From Candidatus Neomicrothrix sp. UBA672 (GTDB lineage Bacteria; Actinomycetota; Acidimicrobiia; Acidimicrobiales; MedAcidi-G1), in assembly GCA_002299135.1 (NCBI GenBank), contig DBNM01000056.1, forward strand, positions 1-11,724: a stretch of DNA of 11,724 nt, written 5' to 3'. Shown here one piece after another: positions 7,047 to 11,724 of the stretch. A model generated the notes under the pieces. That model was not told the DNA's origin and did not search any database. It worked only from the letters and a program-made list of their open reading frames with translations. Positions within the stretch are counted from its first letter, which is position 1. Each line of letters starts with the position of its first letter. Position numbers and translations under genes: made by a program.

Positions 7047-8113
7047 ATGACCCACAAAAAAAACCTGAGGTTTCTTGGTTCGGTTCACTTTGCGATGATG
7101 ATTATGAGTTTTTAGGTGTTGTCGATCCGGAACTTAAAAGCTCCTGGGAGCATTGTCGTGACATAGTTGCATGTGCTGAAGAAAACGGTTTTGACAACAT
7201 ACTTCTACCGTCTGGTTACACGCTAGGGATCGATGCGACAGCTTTTGCTTCTGCAGTATCAGTAGCTACTAATCGAATCAGACTTCTATTAGCTGTAAGA
7301 ATGGGTGAGCTTTGGCTACCTCAACTAGCAAGACAGATGGCCACAATCGATCAAATGTCAGGAGGAAGACTGACGATAAACATTATTTCGAGCGACCTTC
7401 CTGGACAAGAGCTTGAATCCGAGCCTCGTTACACAAGAACCCGTGAGTACATGAAGATCCTAAGAGAACTTTTAAATGGAAACTCTGTTAATTACCATGG
7501 TGAATTTGTGGATTTAGAGATCGAAGCCCCAAGAGCCAGAACAGTCTCGGGAAAGTGCCCTCCTTTTTATTTCGGAGGTTTTTCTGAGGCAGCAAAAGAG
7601 ACAGCAGCGATGGAATCAGATGTTTTTCTAACCTGGCCAGACACAGTAAAAGGTGTTGAATCAATAGTTTCTGACATGAGAAAACGGGCCTCAGGTTACG
7701 GGCGGGAACTGAAATATGGTTTAAGAGCCCATGTAATTGTGAGAGATAGTGAAAAAGAAGCGCGTGAGGCTGCAAATCGACTCATAAGTCACCTAGATGA
7801 TCAAAAAGGAGAAGCTATCCGTAATCTTTCTCTAGATTCAGTATCAGTTGGTGTTTCCAGACAAACAGAGCTACGTGAAAATTCCAATGATGATGGTTTC
7901 ATCGAAGAGAATCTATGGACAGGTGTAGGGCGCGCTCGAAGTGGGGCAGGAGCTGCAATAGTAGGAGACCCTGACCAGGTAAAAGAAAAACTTAATGCTT
8001 ACATGAATGCAGGCATTGATGCGTTTATTCTTTCCGGATATCCCCATATTTCGGAATGTGAGTCATTCGGAAAAAAAGTTTTACAAAACATAGAACACGG
8101 TCCACTAACTTAG
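7043..8113 (+). CDS. SsuD-like FMNH2-dependent monooxygenase (LLM class, sulfonate-monooxygenase-like)
   Basis: This is a 356-residue bacterial-luciferase-fold enzyme that resembles SsuD along most of its length, as judged from memory of that sequence: LPSG (55-58), PPFYFGGFSEAAKE (173-186), VFLTWPD, GLRAHVIVRDSEKEA (226-240), RLISHLDD (246-253), LWTGVGRARSGAGAAIVGD (291-309) and FILSGYPHISE (328-338). Arg228, His230, Arg299, Tyr333 and His335 fall at positions I associate with the SsuD FMN/sulfonate site; the position matching SsuD Cys54 appears to be Leu61. SsuD enzymes cleave the C-S bond of sulfonates to an aldehyde and sulfite, using FMNH2 from a separate reductase, and none is seen here. 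Relatives include SmoC (sulfoquinovose), MsuD and SfnG. Start by ATGA overlap, with AGGA at 7031-7034. Company with sugar permeases and an aldo/keto reductase favours a sulfosugar substrate, as inference. It is the last gene of the run. Confidence 0.88.
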   Translation: MNDPQKKPEVSWFGSLCDDDYEFLGVVDPELKSSWEHCRDIVACAEENGFDNILLPSGYTLGIDATAFASAVSVATNRIRLLLAVRMGELWLPQLARQMATIDQMSGGRLTINIISSDLPGQELESEPRYTRTREYMKILRELLNGNSVNYHGEFVDLEIEAPRARTVSGKCPPFYFGGFSEAAKETAAMESDVFLTWPDTVKGVESIVSDMRKRASGYGRELKYGLRAHVIVRDSEKEAREAANRLISHLDDQKGEAIRNLSLDSVSVGVSRQTELRENSNDDGFIEENLWTGVGRARSGAGAAIVGDPDQVKEKLNAYMNAGIDAFILSGYPHISECESFGKKVLQNIEHGPLT

Positions 8114-8124
8114 AAATTTTTTTG

Positions 8125-9288
8125 CTATGAACTGATAGCTAAACGTGTTTCAGGATCAAAAAAATGAATTCTTTCAGTATCTATCGAAATTTCTATTTTC
8201 TCTCCGGGTTTGGTCTGACTACGCGGGTCCACTCTTGCAATCATCAGAGGGTTTTCGTCGAGATCTTTAAGAGCATCAGGGTCACCTGCGTCTACAGTTT
8301 TGGCATCTAGAGGGAAATGAACTAGGAGATCTGATCCTAAAGCTTCTGTTAATTCAGTTACAGCTGACAGTACAGGTAGATCTTTATTGTTAGAGACATT
8401 TGCGTCGTCCATTGCTTCAGGACGGATACCGATTACAACATTTCTTCTGTCATATTCGGCAAGAGAATGTCTGTTTTCTACAATGCCTCTTGCGAGAGGG
8501 ATATTGGTGCTGCCAATTTGTAAAGTCCAATTTCCATCATGGTTTTCAAGTGTTGCTTCTCGAAGGTTCATTGCAGGAGCGCCAATAAATCCTGCCACAA
8601 AAAGGTTTTTCGGTTCTTCATAAAGAGAAGATGGATTGTCAATTTGTTGGAGGACACCATCTTTCATGACAGCAACTCTGTCACCCATGGTCATTGCTTC
8701 CACTTGATCGTGGGTGACGTAAAGGGTTGTTGCCTCAAGTTTGTGCTGAAGTCGAGTAATTTCTGCACGCATTTGAACTCGTAATTTTGCATCCAGGTTA
8801 GATAAAGGTTCATCCATCAAAAAAACGGAAGGGTCACGAACGATAGCTCGACCCATGGCTACCCTTTGTCTTTGACCACCCGACAGTTGCGCAGGTTTAT
8901 TTTTTAGTAGAGGTTCAAGTTCGAGAATTTGTGCGGCTTCTGAGACTTTGGAATCGATTTCCGGTTTTGACAGTCCGGAGAGTTTGAGTGCAAAACCGAT
9001 ATTTTTTTCAACGTCTAAGTGCGGGTAGAGAGCATAATTTTGGAAAACCATTGCAATATTGCGATCTTTTGGTTCAACATCATTCATTTGTTCACCATTG
9101 ATCGAGAGGTTCCCTGAAGTAATTTCCTCCAGTCCTGCAACCATTCTCAAAGCAGTTGACTTACCACAACCTGAAGGTCCGACTAGAACAAGAAATTCTC
9201 CATCAGCTATGTCGATACTTAGTTCATCAACTGCTTTAAAGCCATTCGGATAAATTTTGGTAAGTTCTTCTAGGGACAGTTCAGCCAC
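8125..9288 (-). CDS. MalK/UgpC-type ABC transporter ATP-binding protein
   Basis: This is the 387-residue ATPase subunit of a CUT1-type sugar importer. Walker A is GPSGCGKST (37-45), the Q-loop is Gln83, the signature is LSGGQRQR (135-142), Walker B is VFLMDEP (155-161) with the D-loop SNLD, and the switch histidine is His193 (VTHDQ). After residue about 240 come the OB-fold/TOBE regulatory domains typical of MalK, UgpC, MsmK and AglK, including IGIRPEAM (286-293). The start is GTG at 9286-9288; an in-frame TGA lies just upstream, so there is no longer form, and the Shine-Dalgarno is weak. It is the last gene of the leftward operon, 45 bp after the SnoaL-like gene and convergent with the monooxygenase gene. 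The rightward operon has two CUT1 permeases but no ATPase, so this subunit most likely powers them. Shared ATPases serving several importers are known in this family. Confidence 0.95.
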   Translation of the reverse strand: MAELSLEELTKIYPNGFKAVDELSIDIADGEFLVLVGPSGCGKSTALRMVAGLEEITSGNLSINGEQMNDVEPKDRNIAMVFQNYALYPHLDVEKNIGFALKLSGLSKPEIDSKVSEAAQILELEPLLKNKPAQLSGGQRQRVAMGRAIVRDPSVFLMDEPLSNLDAKLRVQMRAEITRLQHKLEATTLYVTHDQVEAMTMGDRVAVMKDGVLQQIDNPSSLYEEPKNLFVAGFIGAPAMNLREATLENHDGNWTLQIGSTNIPLARGIVENRHSLAEYDRRNVVIGIRPEAMDDANVSNNKDLPVLSAVTELTEALGSDLLVHFPLDAKTVDAGDPDALKDLDENPLMIARVDPRSQTKPGEKIEISIDTERIHFFDPETRLAISS

Positions 9289-9333
9289 AGCGGTAATCTT
9301 TCTTATCTGTCATCATTTAGACACTCTCTAAGG

Positions 9334-9717
9334 TCAACTGTCCAAGCTAACGGTACGTTTAGTGAATCTCCATCCTTGATCTGTTTTAGTCAGTTCGTCA
9401 GAGTAAATTCCGCTTGTCATAAAGGTAGGAGGGGAGCCCGCATTCATTAAGAGTAGATAACAGCGGGCTGTCGCTGAATCCCCATTAATTTCAACAACTT
9501 GATTGTTTGTCCAATGCCTTACCCCTTTGATTAGTTGAGGAAAGCTGTCACCAGAAACTACAAGGGCGTTTCTTCCTACAATAGGGTCGCTTCCCGGCAT
9601 TTCTAAAATTCCATCTTCAGTGAAAGTTTCAGCAAAAGCTTCTCCATTTCCTGAATCCGCTGCTTGGTTATATCGATTAGTGAGATGATTGATTTCTATG
9701 ATTTCTTCCGCGCTCAT
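9334..9717 (-). CDS. SnoaL/NTF2-like protein
   Basis: This is a small 127-residue protein with the alpha+beta barrel pattern of the SnoaL-like (NTF2) superfamily: an N-terminal helix with NRYNQAADSGNGEAFAETFTEDG (14-36), then an IVGRNAL segment, a conserved His68 (VRHWTNN), and closing strands ending GWRFTKRTVSLDS. Members include isomerases, hydratases, dehydratases and ring hydroxylase small subunits, and many have no assigned reaction, so no function is claimed. The start is ATG with an excellent Shine-Dalgarno AAGGAGA at 9722-9728. It lies 69 bp after the ThuA-like gene and 45 bp before the ATPase gene in the same direction, probably one operon. The strong ribosome site, in contrast to its neighbours' weak ones, suggests independent and efficient initiation. 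Confidence 0.85.
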   Translation of the reverse strand: MSAEEIIEINHLTNRYNQAADSGNGEAFAETFTEDGILEMPGSDPIVGRNALVVSGDSFPQLIKGVRHWTNNQVVEINGDSATARCYLLLMNAGSPPTFMTSGIYSDELTKTDQGWRFTKRTVSLDS

Positions 9718-9786
9718 TAAATCTCCTTAGATGTGATTACAACATTCTGCCCGACTATAAGGAGTATTAACCAGTTGGCTTGAGCA

Positions 9787-10614
9787 TTACTTGGATTTAG
9801 ATCGCTCGGAATCCACCCAGCTTCTGGCCTCCTCAGAAGAGACCCAGTCAATCGCATTATTAACAAGTTTCCGGAAATTTGAATCCATATACGCAGAAGG
9901 TCCGTCACCAAGCTGAATGTAGGCAATCGGAGATGATTTTTCCCAGCGAACCCAGGCCACGAGATTACTTCCTTTGGGGTGTGTCCATGAGTCGTTGGAA
10001 TTCATTTGCCCTCTCATCGCAAGCGCAGCTGAGTAGAAATTTGAGGAATTTTCAAAATCAAAATCAGAACAGAGAATAGGGGTTACCGATTTTTCTAATA
10101 CCGGGTAGAGGTAAGCTTCATCGGTTATTGAGAAACTTTTGGGTATCCCACTGCAAATAGGATGCTCAGCGTCGACGACGTTAATTTCCTGAGTCACGTC
10201 GAATCTGTAACCTGAGTCTGGAAATTCGGTTCCGTGAAGTGACCCTGGCTGGTAATGGAATCTACCACCGAGTACATCTGCATAACGATCCCACGTAGGC
10301 CAACCGGCTATTGAATGATGCAGAAAGACAAGACCCTGGCCTGACTCAAGGAGGTTTTCAAAGTTCTTCTTGTATTCAGGTGTTGGATCCGCGCAGACAA
10401 CAGGTGGTTCTGAGTTTCTTCTTAAATCGACTCCGGGGATGTCATAGAAAATAATTGCGTCGAACTCATTGCATTTTTCAGGATTGAGGAAATATTCGGC
10501 TTTCGGATGTTTTTCGTGGAACCAATCAACGTTTTCGAATGAATCGAAGATTGCGAAGAAAGGGTCTGTTTCAAATGGATGGCCTCCTGTGATAACTAAA
10601 ACCTTTTTCTTCAA
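9787..10614 (-). CDS. ThuA-like domain protein (class I glutamine amidotransferase-like fold)
   Basis: The 275-residue protein matches the ThuA family: a first strand KKKVLVITGGHPFE (2-15), DAIIFYDIPG (52-61), GLVFLHHSIAGWPTWDRY (94-111) with LGGRFHY, then HPICSGIP (151-158), DEAYLYPVL (165-173), and late LGDGPSAY. ThuA proteins take part in disaccharide utilisation in rhizobia together with ThuB, a Gfo/Idh/MocA-type dehydrogenase, and the importer ThuEFGK; the biochemical role of most homologues is unclear. The start is TTG at 10612-10614, overlapping the previous stop as TTGA. It is supported because the first strand begins immediately and no ATG lies nearby, with GGGA about nine bases upstream. 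The presence of CUT1 transporter genes and a Gfo/Idh/MocA gene in the window fits sugar metabolism. An alternative is a general carbohydrate-associated hydrolase-like protein. Confidence 0.88.
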   Translation of the reverse strand: MKKKVLVITGGHPFETDPFFAIFDSFENVDWFHEKHPKAEYFLNPEKCNEFDAIIFYDIPGVDLRRNSEPPVVCADPTPEYKKNFENLLESGQGLVFLHHSIAGWPTWDRYADVLGGRFHYQPGSLHGTEFPDSGYRFDVTQEINVVDAEHPICSGIPKSFSITDEAYLYPVLEKSVTPILCSDFDFENSSNFYSAALAMRGQMNSNDSWTHPKGSNLVAWVRWEKSSPIAYIQLGDGPSAYMDSNFRKLVNNAIDWVSSEEARSWVDSERSKSK

Positions 10615-11585
10615 TTAAGTGTCCCAGCGTCTGACATTGCGCTGATAGTTCTTTCTGCGGTGGTTTCAACCAGTTTTGCTAGTCTCGGGTCGTCAGGGTT
10701 GCCCAAGAGGGGTAGGGCGCAAGCTATGACGATTCCAAAAAACAATGATTCTTTGTAGCCAACAAGATCATGAGGGTAACTGTCAAGTAGTTCAGATTCG
10801 TACAATCTGCGTTCTTCAGTTGTTAGACACTGACACATGCAGTACGCAATATCCCACGCAGGTGGTCCTGTACCAAAACCCTGCCAGTCGATTATTGCGA
10901 CTCCTTGATTGCTTATTATCAGGTTGTCTGGTTTGACGTCGCCGTGGACAATGGTTTGATCCAAGGTGTTTAGATAACTCATGGTTTCAAGGAATCTAGC
11001 AAGAAGGTTTATCTCTTTTAGCGGGTCAACGAGTTCACCGCAAATCTCTTGAAGAACGGGCCAACCTTTTTCGATCATTATTGTCAGATTGTTGATCCTG
11101 TCCTGTGAGATCATTGTTTGGACCCACGGGGTCTCAACTAAATCTCTTCCCTGAGTGTGGAGTTTCGACAGTTCCGTAAGAAGCTGCCGGGTGTGTTCAA
11201 CTCCTATGCCGCTTATGGAATCTGAGTCTTGTACGGGTTCTAAATACTCTAAGAGCATTATGAAATAGGCGCTAGATGGGTCGTAGTCTGATGCGAAAAG
11301 CGCCGGAAGTCGTAGATCTAGCTTGGGTGCTAACTCAAGGTAGAACTTGATTTCTCTTTCGAATAGACCGGATCTTTTTGCCGCATTGAGGGCTTCTTCC
11401 CTATTGGCTGCGAATTTTGCGACTACTTGTTCGTCATTTTCGAGAGATACGAGAACTAGGTCACCAAGGTTTCCTTTTCCTCCGCCGATCGGACGTGTTT
11501 TAAAATTCTCAACGGATTTACCTAGTGCATTGGAAAGCCATTCTCCGTTTAGCTCATCGGGACAGGTCGGAAAGCTGATATCCAT
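10611..11585 (-). CDS. APH/EcKinase-like phosphotransferase
   Basis: The 324-residue protein has the aminoglycoside-phosphotransferase/ecdysteroid-kinase-like fold. A glycine-rich nucleotide loop is at IGGGKGNLGD (33-42), the ATP-binding lysine is probably Lys57 (VVAKF), with a helix FEREIKFY (75-82) supplying Glu78. The Brenner motif HGDVKPDN (214-221) gives catalytic Asp216, and the metal-binding Asp233 lies in IIDWQGFGTGPPAWDIAY (231-248). Such enzymes phosphorylate hydroxyl groups on small molecules such as sugars, choline, steroids and antibiotics; this sequence does not identify the acceptor, and resistance should not be assumed. Its ATG overlaps the upstream dehydrogenase stop by one base (TAATG). 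A GGAGGA lies 14 bases upstream, rather distant, so translational coupling is likely. The stop overlaps the ThuA-like start (TTGA). Confidence 0.87.
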   Translation of the reverse strand: MDISFPTCPDELNGEWLSNALGKSVENFKTRPIGGGKGNLGDLVLVSLENDEQVVAKFAANREEALNAAKRSGLFEREIKFYLELAPKLDLRLPALFASDYDPSSAYFIMLLEYLEPVQDSDSISGIGVEHTRQLLTELSKLHTQGRDLVETPWVQTMISQDRINNLTIMIEKGWPVLQEICGELVDPLKEINLLARFLETMSYLNTLDQTIVHGDVKPDNLIISNQGVAIIDWQGFGTGPPAWDIAYCMCQCLTTEERRLYESELLDSYPHDLVGYKESLFFGIVIACALPLLGNPDDPRLAKLVETTAERTISAMSDAGTLN

Positions 11586-11724
11586 TAGTAATTAGCGAGT
11601 CCTCCGTCGAGTGAAATGGTTCCTCCGCTGAATCCGGCGCCTTCTTCCGAGGCGAGGAGGAGCGCGAAAGCTGAGATCTCTTCAACAGTTACGGGTCTCT
11701 GTATAGCTGTGTCTTTTGTATAGA
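11585..11724 (-). CDS. Short-chain dehydrogenase/reductase, C-terminal fragment (5' part beyond window)
   Basis: About 46 codons run in from the right edge to a TAA at 11585-11587. The visible part has the classic end of SDR proteins: RPVTVEEISAFALLLASEE, followed by GFSGGTISLDGG and a short LANY tail, matching the family's 'R.g.peEiA..v.fLaSd.a.yitG..i.vDGG' ending. Classical SDRs use a Tyr-x-x-x-Lys site and NAD(P), both outside this window, so substrate and cofactor cannot be judged. It is the upstream neighbour of the phosphotransferase gene in the leftward operon, overlapping by one base. It may oxidise or reduce a hydroxyl group on the same compound that the downstream enzymes handle. 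Confidence 0.88.
   Translation of the reverse strand, partial: YTKDTAIQRPVTVEEISAFALLLASEEGAGFSGGTISLDGGLANY

Noticed and set aside
8117..8139. T tract and inverted repeat in the convergent gap as a bidirectional terminator
   Set aside because: The 5-bp inverted repeat (8124-8128 with 8135-8139) is weak, and the T run precedes it on the + strand and reads as A on the - strand, so neither direction has a hairpin followed by U residues.
9718..9786. Possible small gene or regulatory RNA between the ThuA-like and SnoaL-like genes
   Set aside because: Only 69 bp, with no convincing hairpin or short frame; the sole clear element is the Shine-Dalgarno of the SnoaL-like gene.
10611..11585. Antibiotic resistance role for the phosphotransferase
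   Set aside because: The fold signatures are shared by many sugar, choline and ecdysteroid-type kinases; the sequence is not recognisable as a resistance enzyme and the context is metabolic.

Overview
The window looks like accessory-metabolism DNA from a free-living bacterium, with GC in the low-to-middle 40s by eye. The mix of solute-binding protein, sugar-type ABC permeases, a flavin monooxygenase, Gfo/Idh/MocA, SnoaL-like, ThuA-like and EcKinase-like proteins resembles marine Acidimicrobiia/Actinobacteria or SAR202-type Chloroflexi. That placement is an inference from gene repertoire; there is no rRNA or other marker in the window. No mobile element, tRNA, rRNA or CRISPR array is visible.

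Left part, + strand. Positions 1-2010 hold the 3' portion of an exported solute-binding protein with two consecutive NMT1/THI5 (NitT/TauT-type) domains. A 12-bp GC-rich hairpin follows, then a leader of about 90 nt with a possible promoter. Next comes a compact five-gene run (2158-8113): an unusually large MalF/AglF-type permease, an AglG-type permease, a YdhF-like aldo/keto reductase, a Gfo/Idh/MocA oxidoreductase and an SsuD-like FMNH2-dependent monooxygenase. Three of the four junctions are 4-bp stop/start overlaps (ATGA, TTGA, ATGA), so this is very probably one transcript.

Right part, - strand. A second operon reads leftward from beyond the right edge: the C-terminus of a short-chain dehydrogenase, an APH/EcKinase-like phosphotransferase, a ThuA-like protein, a SnoaL/NTF2-like protein, and last a MalK/UgpC-type ATPase. 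The ATPase converges on the monooxygenase gene with an 11-bp gap.

How the parts may fit together. The two permeases and the convergent ATPase together supply the membrane and motor parts of one carbohydrate (CUT1/alpha-glucoside-type) importer. Downstream of the permeases, an SsuD-like sulfonate monooxygenase beside an aldo/keto reductase recalls the oxidative desulfonation route for sulfoquinovose (SmoC monooxygenase, SmoB aldo/keto reductase, carbohydrate ABC importer). A sulfosugar uptake and desulfonation locus is therefore the most interesting hypothesis, but no sulfoquinovosidase or flavin reductase is visible. The competing reading is a ThuEFGK-ThuAB-like disaccharide oxidation locus, with the Gfo/Idh/MocA protein in the ThuB role and the ThuA-like protein in the ThuA role.
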